From Mycocentrospora acerina (taxonomy: Eukaryota; Ascomycota; Dothideomycetes; Pleosporales): DNA of 64,000 nucleotides. Position numbers and translations under genes: made by a program. This document shows positions 1 to 11,895 of this stretch, in pieces; the stretch's first letter is position 1; each line of letters begins with the position of its first letter. The stretch spans positions 62,001-126,000 of the forward strand of contig JAKUHH010000118.1 of NCBI GenBank assembly GCA_022701365.1, in the 5' to 3' direction. Below the pieces are notes generated by a model, which was not told where the DNA came from, did no database searches, and saw only the letters and a list, made by a program, of their open reading frames with translations.

Positions 1-285
1 GTATTTATGATATAATGCTGGATTGAACAATTGAACAGATGCAACCCCCAAAGTCACTAGAAACAACTTAAAAGAGTTGCCCTCAAAGCGAGCTATTAAT
101 CGACTGTGGTAGGAGCAAGTATGAATTAAAAAAGAATGAGATGAGCAAAGAATTGTAAGAGATGTTAACAATAATTTTCTATTCATTACGATTACTGCGC
201 TATGCAAGAGAATAACCCAATACTATATACATGAAGATCCATCATCGTGAAACATAAACCAACGTCCAGTTCGACATTGCTCACT
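1..285. other. AT-rich downstream flank
   Basis: AT-rich sequence lying 3' of the Alt a 1-like gene on the minus strand. It probably holds that gene's 3' UTR. No coding pattern or repeat was seen. Confidence 0.5.
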
Positions 286-741
286 CTACAGCGAGCAAGG
301 GTACTCAACAAGAGTGATGAACGAATCCGCAACACCGTTGCAGACGAAATCGTTGGGCCCAGCCCCACCAGCGCGGCAGTAGCTGTTAATCTTTGTTGTT
401 CCGATCAACTGGACATCGTCCGAGACGTCTTGCCTCAGCAACAGACCCTTACGGTCATCCTGGTATGTGAACCACAGGCCCAGCCCGCACTCGTAGAAGC
501 TGTCGGGAGAGACGGGGGCTGAGGCTGTGCAGTTCAGGTCGAGAGTGCCAGTGTTGGTGGCCTTGATGTTGAAGCCGACCGAGTCGACGTCCTTGCCGTT
601 CAGTTTGCGAGCGTAGAAGTTGCTGATCCGCCAGATGTAGTCGCCGGATGGGTCGGTGGAGGTTTGACGAGCCTCAAAGGGAACGGCGGTGGACATGCCG
701 GCAGTGGCGATGAGGGTGGCGGCAATGATAGTGAACTGCAT
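286..741 (-). CDS. Secreted Alt a 1-family protein (AA1-like domain)
   Basis: An intronless 151-aa protein. Residues 1-19 form a signal peptide (MQFTIIAATLIATAGMSTAV), followed by a short PFEARQT-type propeptide. The mature part matches the Alt a 1 family fold: a WRISNFYARK segment near the N terminus, a GFNIKATN strand, LLLRQDVSDD in the centre, and the very conserved YCRAGGAGPNDFVC block before the C terminus. Five cysteines remain in the mature protein. The family is a beta-barrel secreted protein of pleosporalean fungi; the Alternaria member is a major spore allergen, and relatives are studied as plant-interaction proteins. The assignment to the family is direct from sequence; any role in virulence or allergenicity here is inference. 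A TATA box lies about 60 bp upstream of the ATG. It is a single gene in AT-rich surroundings, a setting often seen for secreted effectors. Confidence 0.9.
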   Translation of the reverse strand: MQFTIIAATLIATAGMSTAVPFEARQTSTDPSGDYIWRISNFYARKLNGKDVDSVGFNIKATNTGTLDLNCTASAPVSPDSFYECGLGLWFTYQDDRKGLLLRQDVSDDVQLIGTTKINSYCRAGGAGPNDFVCNGVADSFITLVEYPCSL

Positions 742-796
742 GATGATGGTCTTGTTGGTGGTTGGATGATAGAGGATTGCTTTTCTGATGAATGAG

Positions 797-802
797 TTTA
801 TA
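797..802 (-). promoter_or_regulatory. TATA box of the Alt a 1-like gene
   Basis: On the minus strand this reads CTATAAAC, about 55-60 bp upstream of the start codon at 741. The spacing suits a strong, TATA-driven promoter with a short leader. Identified from sequence only. Confidence 0.5.
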
Positions 803-3800
803 GACTGATTAGAAGACGTGAAGATGGAGTTTGATAATGGAGACGATGGAAAGCTTGTTAGTTATATATCCATTAATGTTCCCTCTGATGCATGCCCTCG
901 TGTTCGCCATGCAACATTCGATGGTAATCCAAGACTGGATACGATGAACTTTGCACCAAGTGACTATCGCCACCATAACTACATGCGCAAATCCTTTAGG
1001 TAACATACTCCTTACCGCATAGACGAGAGATGTTGTGCATGATGGTGGGCTATTTTTACTTTTTCAATGATCTTGGCCCTCCGACAGCCGTTCTCCTTGT
1101 GGGGTAAATACCTTAGTTTTCGACCTTTGGCTGCGCCTCGCGCAAAATAGCCGAAGTTTGCCTCGTTTTGTGATGCGACTAGAGTGTATACGAGAAAGTG
1201 ACGTTTTCAAAGCTCCTTGGGTTACACCACCAATTGTGTACGCTGGCTGATCCTCGGAAATGTCCAAGCGCTACCACGGAAACACCTCCGAATGCCTGGT
1301 TATGACGTCTGAATTGGTGAAATTAGTCTTTGTTCTCGTCGATACGATAAGAGGCAATCAACTTTGCATGTGCTTACTGCGAGATGCGCATAGATCGTAG
1401 CCACGCAAAGGGATCTTTATGTCTTCAGGGTTTGACTGGCCATGCGAAGTCGATCGTAGGGTTCCGTTGATGGGTCGGAGTTTTTGCTCGAGATGAATTC
1501 TCCTAATCAAACTGTTACAAAGATAGTGATTGATTTGCAGGAGATGCAGAGCAAGACCCTGTTAATATCGTGTCAAGAGGGTCGATGTACATTTAGGTCA
1601 CATTCACGCCCTTTAAACGGTCATCCAAATCTAGGCCAAACGGTCGAACTGTTGAACCTCCTTGGCCGAAAACTGACAAATGTGGAGCAGAGAAAACCTT
1701 ACATGGTTGCAGTCGATACACAATCAAATAACGGGAAGATGAGATTGTGAGATAATCTCGGATTTTGACGATGGTGATTTGTAAAATAGTGCAACGATCA
1801 GTTTTCTTGTCTGTAGTTGGGTTCTGAATGATAAAATTTCGATATGCATTGAAGTGTCATTACCAAATGCGAGGAACCTAATGCACTCTGCTGCTTTGAT
1901 GAAGAGAAACAGTGAGTCGAAGCCAGAGTACGAAGTACCACTGAACAACACGTGACTTCTTAAACGTATCAATAAGCTGACAATATGTTGACGTTAATGG
2001 CAATTCATCTTCTAACAGATTCAAGCTAGCTTTAATTCAATCACACTCGACTGCTCTTGGATATGGGGAGACGCTTCATGTCTTGAAGCCGACTTAGCCT
2101 TGCAGATTGTTTCAGTATTCTCCCGTACACTAGTTGCAACACCAGTGTCATCATAAGACTTGTAGCTTACTTTGATAGCAATGCGGTTTATTGCATCAGT
2201 TGCTTGGAGAAGCTATTATTCACTATTTCTTTCGGATTGGCAAGTTGGAGTAGAAAATACTCATAACTACCCGTACGTTTTCGGGCAAACGCACGGAGTC
2301 TACATCCGGCCAGTCATGAGGAACCTGTTGGAGTTGTACCCGAGCTAGTTACACCAAATCTAGTATACAGCCACACCATGATTTACTGCATGGAAGTGTT
2401 AAACTAACGAACCGATAGGACATTGCGGAGTAAAGAGGTCAAAGTTTATCTATTTGTTGCTGGAACCAAGTGCTACGACATTCATAGCAACGACTTCTAA
2501 GAGTTTTGAAAACATCGGCCATTTCTAACAATATTCAGACGGCTAGAAATAAATCTCGGAGTATGAAGGTCGCCGCAAATTCCAAAGTTCAGGGGAAGAG
2601 AGACTTCGACGCCAAAAACTTAAAAGTATGGATTATTGCTTAGTTATAGGCTTAGACTGACGTTTTATCACATTCCTCACTAACTGTTTACTGGAAAAAT
2701 TCATGAGCTTGAAAATAAAATCATAATATAACTTTTATTCATGAGGTCGTATTTAGCAGGATTGATACGTTAAGTCCGAGTGACAGATTTTTTCCCAAAA
2801 AAACAAGTGGAGTGTTTCTACCTAAAGCGACAGTTGATATATTTACACTTAAAAGTTGCTTCAAGCTCTCCGTTCACTAGTTCGAGCACCTTGAATATAA
2901 ATCTTCCAGGATATTCCAAATGGCAACGGCATTCGAGATTTTCCGACAGTCCAGGAAGTATCGTAGAGCTGGTTGGCACTGTCACCTTCAACTACAGTGA
3001 ATGTGTCTTGTCTTATTATCAATCCTAACGGAATACTGGCTGTTGGTTTGGGCGATCCCTCAGGCGAATTACGACAACAGAACCAACCCCCGCATAGAGA
3101 CTTGGTACTGAGGTCCAACAGATTCTCAATGAAGAAAGTGCCGATCTGTGTAATCATATTAGCGAATGGCTAGAAATTTAAACCATCAAAAAACTTGCTA
3201 TTACTCTTTGCGTCCAAGTCCGAATAATAGCAGAATTTTTGGCCCCAAAAACAATTAGGATACATTGACTTGTCGTAACACCCATTATCGCAAGACCTAG
3301 TGCTACAAAGAAGCGAACTTTGAATCTTCTTGAAATTGACGCATTAGTTATAAAAAAATAAATCAATGGCGATGATTTTTACTTACTGTTTCATTTGGGC
3401 TCGTTTGTCAAATAAGGCCAACAAAGACATGACCAGAAGCAACGCATAAGTACTGAGTACATTTGTTAGCCAGAACAAAATCGTTGGATCGTAGAAATAC
3501 TAACATGAGATCACTGATACATACAGTTGTGTCGGTACCAAAGCTATCAGACCATGGATCTTTTATGTGTTAACTTTGTTACCGCCCGTGTTGAGCAAGG
3601 GCTTACCTCTGAAATCCAACTCTCTCTGTCAATGACTGTTGAGCGGAAGGCAGCGGGAAAAATTTGTCATGGTTATAAGAAAGTAAAAAGCCAAAGCTAT
3701 TCCCTGAATAATCCATGCGTGTTTTCGCAATAGGATGATCTCTTAGGGGAAAAGATGCGTAATTGGTAGGGTCATAGTCGGAGAATTGTCGGGTTTCAAT

Positions 3801-6007
3801 CGAAGAAGAATAGGACAACACAGCTTTTGAGAAACCAGATAAATAATACTGCAGTGAAATAATCGAAAACCTCCCACATATTTCTCTGTTGTGAATGCTT
3901 TTTGATGGAATATGACGATGGAAGATTTTGATCCAAATCTGGTCTCAAAGGCGTGCTGAGTATAGCTACATCTGTAATGAGGTCAATATTATCTCATTTA
4001 TCAGCCACGGTTCATGGCTGTTTTGGGACTTAAATCCTGTGTAATAACATGATAGAAACTCTTCAATCGCAAACGCAAGACTGAAAAAGGTCCATGTAAA
4101 TACAGCAAAGATCTCCTTCCAGTAGAAGTTTTTGAATCCAGTGGTCATGGGGCATGAAAGCCATCTTAATGAAAAAATACAATTTCCAACGAGATATTCG
4201 ATCCGGCGTTCGCTCGAAATTTTGGCACCCATGACTGTGGAGGGTGGGCGTGTATAACGAATTTTTCAATATCGATGGAAATCAAGCCATCTTATACCTC
4301 AGAGTTGAGATTGGGTGCCCAAACATTTGGGGATTTTTGGAGCCATGAGATAGGGTACCCACACTGCTGGGTTTCCGATGTTTCCTGGATACAAATATTG
4401 CTTGGATATGACGAGGATTTAATGATCAACTATCGCTTGCAAAACATGATCATAACTATTTCCTAAACTAGGCTTACGCTCTTGCGCCAGTTTAGACCAA
4501 TAAATACATTTATTGGGGCATAGGTGCTATAGCGAATAAGAAGGCAAACGCTTAAACAAAGCGTACCATATTTGCACAGTGGCAGCCAGGGGGGATGTTA
4601 TACCCGAGGTAACACCAAGATGAAATGTGATGCACTGCATGCAAATTCAACTGTAAAAAGATGAGAAAACAGTGAGAGCATAACTAGCTTGCTGGAGCGC
4701 ACGACATAGGAGGTCGACACTACATCACCCATGAACAGGTGTGATGTTTGAAAGTCCGACCCTGACGATTTGCTTCATAGAGCACTTCCCGAAACCTGGT
4801 GCTTGGAATACGCCACCCTGCACAACTTATTCACGCGCTTCGCGCATGCGGCGTCAGGCATTTCCAAGCGCTTGTTAGACCTATCACATGAACCCTTACG
4901 ATATACTAAGCCCTTCATCATCGTAACTACGCCTTTAGCATGCATGGTGCAAGATTTGCATTGTAAGTGACACTCCTATCATGGTCAGCAAGTTTCCAGC
5001 AACTGGTCACTTCACAGGATTTTCCGTCCACGAGACATTGGCCAACATTAAAGCACAGGTTTGATATGTTGAAGACTGTTTCTAACGCGTTAAATCTTGG
5101 CTTTAATACTTCTGTGATCGATTAATCCTTTTCTCTGAAACTGCTAAGGCTAATTTCTTACACGGCGTAGGTGACTTTGTTTTTCTGAATGCCCCTTGCA
5201 TAATTCAGAGCTATCACTACACATCCGCTTTTGTCTATGGCTCAGAACTTCGACAAGTATGTATCTTACTCTCACTCATGGATCTAGTGGCCTGTTTTCT
5301 TTGACACACCAAGCAGAGCTTCAAATAGCAAAAAAATCTTGCGATTCCACCATAGGTTATAAAAAATCCCTGAGCAGCTGTCTGACCTTCGATTCCTCTG
5401 CCGCAAATTAAACTCGTATAGTTGACTGATTTGCGATATAGGTATCCGGGACCAGCTGATAGATTCCTTTGTATTTAATATGTCCTTATGCCACAATATC
5501 CAATTTTGTACAAAGTGATCGTATTAAGTTCGACCAAGAAGAAAGTGGATAGTTTTACTTTGAAACCCAAAAAATGATAATGTTAGAAGGGAAAATCGGG
5601 TTTCTACTAAAATCAAACAAACTTCACAATCCATAGGCAAAGAGGACGCGCTTACTGACCTTGAGCAATTTATCTTCATCTTGGCAAGTCTCACATCTGG
5701 TCAGCCAGGTCATTGGAGGCTGACCAATTCTGACCCTTGATCGCACATGTGATATCTGCCGGTTCTCAAAGAATGGCATGTTGCTCACATTATTATTTCC
5801 CCACATATTCGTTCCTCCGATGTCGGAACTCATAGGTAACAGATACTTGCCCTGAGCTAGCACCACTCCAAAGTATCTCGACTGCTCGGTTATCATCGGG
5901 TTGCATCTGTGCTCTTAGTATCACAATGAGACACAACATAAAAAGAAATATTTGTCTTGCGAAAAGTCCAGTACTTTCTCAATTCACAATCATTCCCAAA
6001 CTGCGCA
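803..6007. other. AT-rich gene-poor region, probably decayed repeats
   Basis: About 5.2 kb with frequent stops in all frames and only short unsupported ORFs. The base composition is visibly AT-rich, especially 1.7-5.6 kb, in contrast to the genes to the right. This fits repeat-derived DNA degraded by RIP-like C-to-T change, but no transposase or reverse-transcriptase motif survives that I can name. The one stretch with a somewhat protein-like reading is on the minus strand at 5624-5896, divergent from the proline dehydrogenase gene. It could be an orphan exon or noise and is not called as a gene. Confidence 0.6.
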
Positions 6008-7554
6008 ATGAATTCGCGACTGATTGCTTTAGCACGGACGCGACCCTTCTTTTCACAAATATCACAAGTATCACGAACTAGACTATGCGCTTCAATCCAT
6101 ACAACTGCAGAAAGATCGGTGCTCCTAAAAACTGCAACTAGCAAAGGACAAGACCGCGTGTTACACACGCTTCCGTTATCTCTTCTCGTCCAAACTCTCA
6201 CAGTGCTTTCCGTGGCTGCTTTGCCCGCACCTATATTGTCATCAATCATACGCGTCATCAGAAGGCACAGCAAGCGAATTGCCTCTTCACCATTACTATC
6301 ATGGCCACTCCGTCGTACATTTTACGAAACATTTTGCATAGGAGAGAACAGCTCTGAAATTGCTGCCAACATATCTACATTACGATCCAGAGGCATCACT
6401 GGTGTCGTTCTTTCCTTTGCTCGCGAGGCCAACCTGGACGACGCATCAACAAATGCCAAGTTTACTAAAGATGACCAGCAACTAAAGAGCTGGGTATCTT
6501 GTAATCTCGATACTATCGCTCAAGTTGGTACCGGCGATTACATTGCGGTAAAATGCACGGGCGCCGGGGCAGCAGCTGTAAAAGCGATGGAAGACTTCAA
6601 TGTATCAAACGTAAATTCAGCTGGTTCAAGCGTAGAAATACTGAAAGACGCCTTGTTCGAGATCTGCGCGGCTGCCCAGCAGAAGAATGTCAAGGTTATG
6701 GTCGATGCCGAATCCTCTTCGCATCAGCCTGCTATCGACTACCTCACACTGGTAAGGGGAATCACCAAGATAGAGGAGAAACGCACTAATTTCTGAAATT
6801 AATAGGCAGCAATGGAGAATTTCAATACAAGGACAAGCGCTCTTGTATTCAACACGTATCAAATGTAAGCATAGTGAACCAATTTGAAACACAAAAAATC
6901 TTACAGTTAAACAGGTATTTGAAGTCCAGCCTCGACACACTAAAGTCACACCTCAACATTGCTGGCTCGAAAAAATATGTAGCAGGAATAAAGCTTGTTC
7001 GGGGTGCGTATCTGTACGTTGAGCCAGACCGCACCTCAATCATCCAAGACAACAAATCAGCGACCGACAATGCTTATGATGAGGCGGTGGATTTGCTTTT
7101 GCGCAATAAGAAAACCGCCGAAACGCTGGACTCAAACTCCTGGACAGCTGAGATCATGTTAGCAACACATAACACCGAAAGCGTTGAAAAAGCACTTTCA
7201 TTATATCGAGCTCAAAATAACCATCTTGGCGAAAACAAGCAGGTACGGGGGCTCGTTTTTGCCCAATTAATGGGTATGGCCGACGAGATCTCGATGAAGC
7301 TCGCAAACGACTTCAACCAAACACAATCTACCCAACCATTATTATCGAATGAATCTCACGATGGAGAGACGCGGTCACGCCAAAAAGAAAAGAATGTCAG
7401 TGTTTACAAGTACACTGTGTGGGGCACATTTGAAGACTGCTTGTTGTACATGCTGCGAAGAGCCGAAGAAAACCAAGATGCCGTTGCAAGGAGTAGAGTA
7501 ACAGCTGGGCTCATGCTCAGAGAAATCGGCCATCGCATGGCGTTCTGGAAATAG
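6008..7554 (+). CDS. Proline dehydrogenase (PRODH), mitochondrial
   Basis: Three exons: 6008-6751, 6806-6864 and 6915-7554 (introns of 54 and 50 nt), giving 480 aa. The enzyme oxidises L-proline to pyrroline-5-carboxylate with FAD and passes electrons to the respiratory chain. Supporting motifs are NTYQMYLKSS, restored exactly across the second intron; KLVRGAYLY in the central barrel; and RRAEENQDAVARS near the C terminus, the substrate-binding signature of the family. The N terminus is basic and Ser/Arg-rich, consistent with a mitochondrial presequence. The ATG at 6008 was chosen because the frame upstream has only a TTG. It converges on the flavin-reductase-like gene, with 72 bp between the stops. 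It may be the main PUT1/prnD gene or a paralogue: no proline permease or P5C dehydrogenase lies next to it, so it is not in a classical prn cluster. Confidence 0.9.
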
Positions 7555-7626
7555 AAATATAGCACATCAGGGTTTCTTCGAGTGCTAGATCTTTATTAAA
7601 AAAATGAATTGAAAAATACCATTTAC

Positions 7627-8553
7627 TTAAACATCAGGCTTCGACTTCTCAAGTCCCTGTAAAAGCTCATTGGTTGGATGTTCATCTTTCCAACGTCTCC
7701 GTGGTAATTCAAATGTCGAAGTGATCCGTCCGTACGACATCCCACCGAGTTGAGCAACAGGCCTTAATTTTTCAAGATCAATGTGATTCTTCTCCGCGTT
7801 CACAGCATCTTCTCTGACCCAGAACCTCGTGGCCTTGATTAATACCATACTCGCAACGCTCATTCCATCTTTTTGGTGATCATTAAACTCCTTGATATCT
7901 ACGACTTTTCCCTCGACTGAAAAAATTGACTCCAATACTCTCGAAGGACGTACTGTGGAAGCTGGTGCCTCATGGAGTCCAGAAATATCCCATTCAGACA
8001 CACTATATGGAGCGTCTATGGATGTTGCATTGACTGCCTCGATCATGCTTTCAGAAACGGTGTTAATGACACATTCTCCAGTTTCTTTCAGATTGCGATA
8101 CGTGTCTTTGACTCGGCCTTGTCGCGAAGAGAAGCCTACCACAAACATTGGTGGGTCATGATCAATAACTTGAAAGTAGCTCATTGGGGCAAGATTCTTT
8201 GTCGTGCCGTCACCAGAGAGGGTGCTGATGAAGCCAATGGGCCTAGGCGCGATGCCAGAAATCAGTAGGCGGTAATTATCAATCATTGGTCGTTCTGACG
8301 CGTAGGGATCAATTTCGACATGATTCTTGAGCGGGTCGTGGCCGCTAGCGCCGTCTCCGTATTGCCAGTTTGGATTGGGATGCTTTGTTATCTCAATGGG
8401 TTTTTTGGAGTGGTCAAATTCAGGGCGTGAAGCCTGGGTACCTGCAAAATCTACCACTTTGTCTACAATATGATGGCTTTGTTCCGCAGAGTGTGCCATT
8501 GTCGCCTGGGCTGGCTCTGTCTTGGATGAAATCCTCCGAGTTGTTGATGACAT
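7627..8553 (-). CDS. Flavin reductase-like (FMN-binding split barrel) protein
   Basis: An intronless 308-aa protein. The core from about residue 85 to 250 reads as a flavin-reductase-like domain: RLLISGIAPRPIGFISTLS, then a segment rich in small residues (NLAPMSYFQVIDHDPP), then MFVVGFSSR, and ECVINTVSE. These are the usual FMN-contacting strands of the split-barrel flavoprotein family. Family members bind FMN non-covalently; some reduce free flavin, but many fungal members have no known substrate, so the reaction here is open. There is no signal peptide or membrane segment, suggesting a cytosolic protein. The first 30 residues are Ser/Thr-rich and variable; an internal ATG at residue 19 (MAHSAEQSHH) could be the real start. 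It converges with the proline dehydrogenase gene and may share 3' sequence with it. Confidence 0.85.
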   Translation of the reverse strand: MSSTTRRISSKTEPAQATMAHSAEQSHHIVDKVVDFAGTQASRPEFDHSKKPIEITKHPNPNWQYGDGASGHDPLKNHVEIDPYASERPMIDNYRLLISGIAPRPIGFISTLSGDGTTKNLAPMSYFQVIDHDPPMFVVGFSSRQGRVKDTYRNLKETGECVINTVSESMIEAVNATSIDAPYSVSEWDISGLHEAPASTVRPSRVLESIFSVEGKVVDIKEFNDHQKDGMSVASMVLIKATRFWVREDAVNAEKNHIDLEKLRPVAQLGGMSYGRITSTFELPRRRWKDEHPTNELLQGLEKSKPDV

Positions 8554-9146
8554 GAAAGCAGGAAATCTAGGACCTCAATAAGCATCTCAATTTGCACAAG
8601 ATTTGCCGTCGATTAGTTTACCTTCGTGAAGTGTGATTTACAACAAACCCAGCTCTCAGTAAAACCATTTCTCTGAGATCGGAAATATGAGTTGTAATTC
8701 TATCTTGAGCTACAAGTGCTCTCCGTTGCGGTTTCGCCGTGTCCAATACAACTAAAGTAACGTGTGAACAAGAGTCAAATTCATATATCTTAAATGTCGG
8801 GGTTACCTAGTTTGACAATGAACCCCACAGCGCTAAATTCGCTAGCCTTCCCATTCGGCTACATGCGGCTGACATTGATCTCGACGATATCACGACATCG
8901 ACAACGAATTAGGACGTAATCACAGGGTTTCTACATTGAGACAGTAGGAGTTTATGCTGGAAAGACTCAAATTCGAATGATTGGACAAATACTCGTTTGC
9001 AATGCCGGTTGTCTTTATAAATCAGAGGTGCTTAATTGAAAATGAAATTCCTAATTTTTTATGGCCGCTGTATATGTGCCCCTGGCTATGCCCTTGGGCT
9101 TTATTCTTGATTGTAACTTTTAAACAATAACAACCCTTCTTCATCT
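8554..9146. other. Intergenic region
   Basis: Non-coding. It contains the 5' region of the flavin-reductase-like gene and the 3' end of the aldo/keto reductase gene, both on the minus strand. No repeat or ORF of interest was seen. Confidence 0.6.
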
Positions 9147-10400
9147 TTACTGCTTCTTCCTCTCATTCACATACCCAGGCTCTGGACTTGGCCACGCAAA
9201 ATCAAACCACTCGCCCAAAACTTCCTGAACTCCTTCAGCCAAAATCTGCACCGCCTTGCTCCGATTCTGGCTCCACTCCCATGCGCGATGCCATCTTCCA
9301 GCCTGCACCGCAGTGCTCTCTCCACCCTCCCGCCCGTCAAGAATCGAATGCCAAACCAAGATCGTTTTCTCGAGCTCCGATGCATGCGATACACCAATGA
9401 CAGAAACGCCTAGTTTTACGCCGCCAACATCATCATTGGGCTCATATTTCCAAGTCACACCAGAGGCAGGATCGCCCCTTGTACCGCACAACGCACCAGC
9501 TTTCATCCAAGATTCGAGCGCGAAGCGGATGGCGACGACTTCGATGAGCTCACCATGAGCATCACAAAGGTCACTCGCTTTGCGGATAGCAGTACGTAAA
9601 GCAGAGGGCGCAGGATGGAAGTCGCCCCGCGCGCCAACAGGGACGCCTTCACGACGCAGGAGACCCATACCCAGAATGGATGCGTTGGGGACGACTTCGA
9701 CGCCGGCATTGCGGAGACGTTGAATGCCCCGAGGCCCGGCGAGGGTTTGATTTTGCATAGTGTAGTTGGCGTAGGATTGAACCGCATCGAGGGGCTCGCC
9801 AGTTTCGCGGAGAATGAGTTCTGCCAGGTCGCCGAGGACGTCAAGAGGAAATGCTGAGATTCCAATATAGCGGATTGTGCCCTCCTGGTCACGTATCCGC
9901 CGGAGCTCTGTGACGGCCTCGAGTACCTCAGCAGGACTGACGAATTCAACGTCGTGGCAGTACACCAAATCTAGGTAGTCGGTATGCATCCTTTCTAGAC
10001 TTCGCTTCACACTCTGTCGCACCCACTCTTTGCTGTAGTCGAATTCTGCTCCTGCAATCCGTCCAACCTTGGTCAAAATCATATACGAGTCTCTTGGATA
10101 GGCCTCCTTCACGGCAGGCGTCACGAGCGCATCGCCGAGTAATTGCTCGGATGGACCATAATACGGCGAGGTGTCAAAGGCGCGGATGCCGTGATCAAGT
10201 GCGGACTTGACCAGACCAGTGGTATCAAGGGCATAAGGGTCGTTGTTGTACAAGTTGTTGAAGGTTGCTGTACCAAAAACGAGGGGTGGGAGAATAGAGG
10301 ACAGCGGGGTACGCTTGCCGTTCTCAATTTTGAATGGAATGGGATCTCGGCGGGGAGCGGTCGCGCTGGCCGTAGGTTTCTCAGAGAGCGTAGAAGCCAT
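9147..10400 (-). CDS. ARA2: Aldo/keto reductase, D-arabinose dehydrogenase (ARA2) type
   Basis: An intronless 417-aa protein with a complete aldo/keto reductase barrel. The catalytic tetrad is visible: Asp and Tyr in FDTSPYYGPSEQLL, Lys in MILTKVGR, and His in LVYCHDVEF. GISAFPLDVL and SYANYTMQNQTLAGPRG follow in family order. The arrangement and the long C terminus with SVIGVSHASEL match fungal Ara2-type D-arabinose 1-dehydrogenases, which use NAD to oxidise D-arabinose to the lactone that feeds D-erythroascorbate synthesis. The substrate is inferred from family resemblance; L-galactose or L-fucose dehydrogenase activity is a possible alternative. No targeting signal is apparent, so it is probably cytosolic. 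There is no related gene next to it. Confidence 0.85.
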   Translation of the reverse strand: MASTLSEKPTASATAPRRDPIPFKIENGKRTPLSSILPPLVFGTATFNNLYNNDPYALDTTGLVKSALDHGIRAFDTSPYYGPSEQLLGDALVTPAVKEAYPRDSYMILTKVGRIAGAEFDYSKEWVRQSVKRSLERMHTDYLDLVYCHDVEFVSPAEVLEAVTELRRIRDQEGTIRYIGISAFPLDVLGDLAELILRETGEPLDAVQSYANYTMQNQTLAGPRGIQRLRNAGVEVVPNASILGMGLLRREGVPVGARGDFHPAPSALRTAIRKASDLCDAHGELIEVVAIRFALESWMKAGALCGTRGDPASGVTWKYEPNDDVGGVKLGVSVIGVSHASELEKTILVWHSILDGREGGESTAVQAGRWHRAWEWSQNRSKAVQILAEGVQEVLGEWFDFAWPSPEPGYVNERKKQ

Positions 10401-11895
10401 TTCAACAACCTTCTAAATTGCTCCGTCTACAATACAATTGGTGATACGTTGTTGTTGTTTGTGCGGGGTTGACGAAGCTTGGGTACCTTGGTGGGGTCGT
10501 GTTTGAACGCGTCTGTATGCACTAATTGGCAAGCAACATCGAGAAGCAAAATACCACACCAGAAGGTAACTTGAAAACCCGCTTTAATCAGCCTCTCGAG
10601 CCTCCAAAGATATTAAGAGCCAGAAGGGAAAATCCTCAGATCTGCGTCAACAGTTACCACTACTCCTGGATCTGCAGACAAATCAAATTCAATGTCTAAA
10701 AGAGTAGGCCTGCTGTTCTCTATTGTCCTATAAATTTTAATAATGTTCATGTGTCTTATTATTCCTAAATGATATGGTTATGTGAATACTTTGCTACTTT
10801 TGATTCCCACCCCGCCTACTCCACTTCCCGTCCGATCGCTACTACAACTACACCCCTAGGTATTCTTAATCGACACGATCTGGTGGTATTCATTCCTGTC
10901 TACTTCACATCATAAATAGCTGTCCTCATAGCCATTTAAAAATCATGCTGCCACGTCATAGCTAAATGGCGAGCTGAAAGAACTCAAGGATATCGCCATC
11001 GTACGCTCATCCTGGTGTTCCCGATGGTCAAAACTAACACCTTGCAGCACCACAGTGCCGCGGATCGGCGTCATGGTGCCCCTTCAACGATAATAGCGTC
11101 TTACGGGATCATGGGATCGCACATGGCGCCACCATATGTGTCTAGAACCCTAGGCTTCAACGCTTATTCGTTGCACAAGCTGGAGCTCAAAAGCACTGAG
11201 GGACTAGTGGCATAGGAGGAATATCTGCTCGGACAGAACTTTCTCAACTACCTACAGTTAGGCCATGCCGCTATCAGCCTGTCTACGTTCACAGTATTGA
11301 GACGTAGTGTGCAGCATTTAGGAATGCCAGTTTTTCTCCTATCCCCATCGCCCCTCGGCGCCCCAACACGGATGGTTGATTGCCTCAATCTGCATATCTT
11401 CCAATTGTGGCAATTTTTGAGCCAGCATATCAGAACAATCCTAGACCTCTATGCAATACATGATCCCGGTTACTAATCTGGATAGATATTTTCTACCATA
11501 AGAAGTCAACCACGAGAACGATAACGGAACTGTGTTGTCACTGCTGTTGAAGTGTGAGAGCGCATGCATGAAGAATTGGTGAGAAATTGGCACATAGTCG
11601 GGCACGAATCAAATGACGGAAAACCAAACCAAATGAAGTCTCCCGACTCATGGAAGGTAAATATCCACAATAGTATTAGAGACTGTTTAATGTAGGTGTT
11701 GAATTGGTCGCTCATGAGCTATCTGTACACCATGCACCATGCTACTCTTACGCCCAGGGCTCGTAAACGTGTTTTCGCTCGACAGATTTTGTCCCCGTCT
11801 GTGTAAATGGAAGTTGTATCATTCTAGATACAGATTTGTTAGCTTACTCTTGTAGCAGGAGTTTTGTTGAGGTTGCTCATTTTCATGAGCATCTA
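10401..11895. other. Intergenic region, no gene seen
   Basis: About 1.5 kb of mixed composition. The short ORFs here (for example near 11015-11215) lack any recognisable motif. The first 150 bp is presumably the promoter of the ARA2-type gene. Confidence 0.6.

Noticed and set aside
5624..5896. Minus-strand 90-codon ORF divergent from PRODH
   Set aside because: Reads somewhat like protein, but a second frame is equally plausible and no exon partners or family were found.
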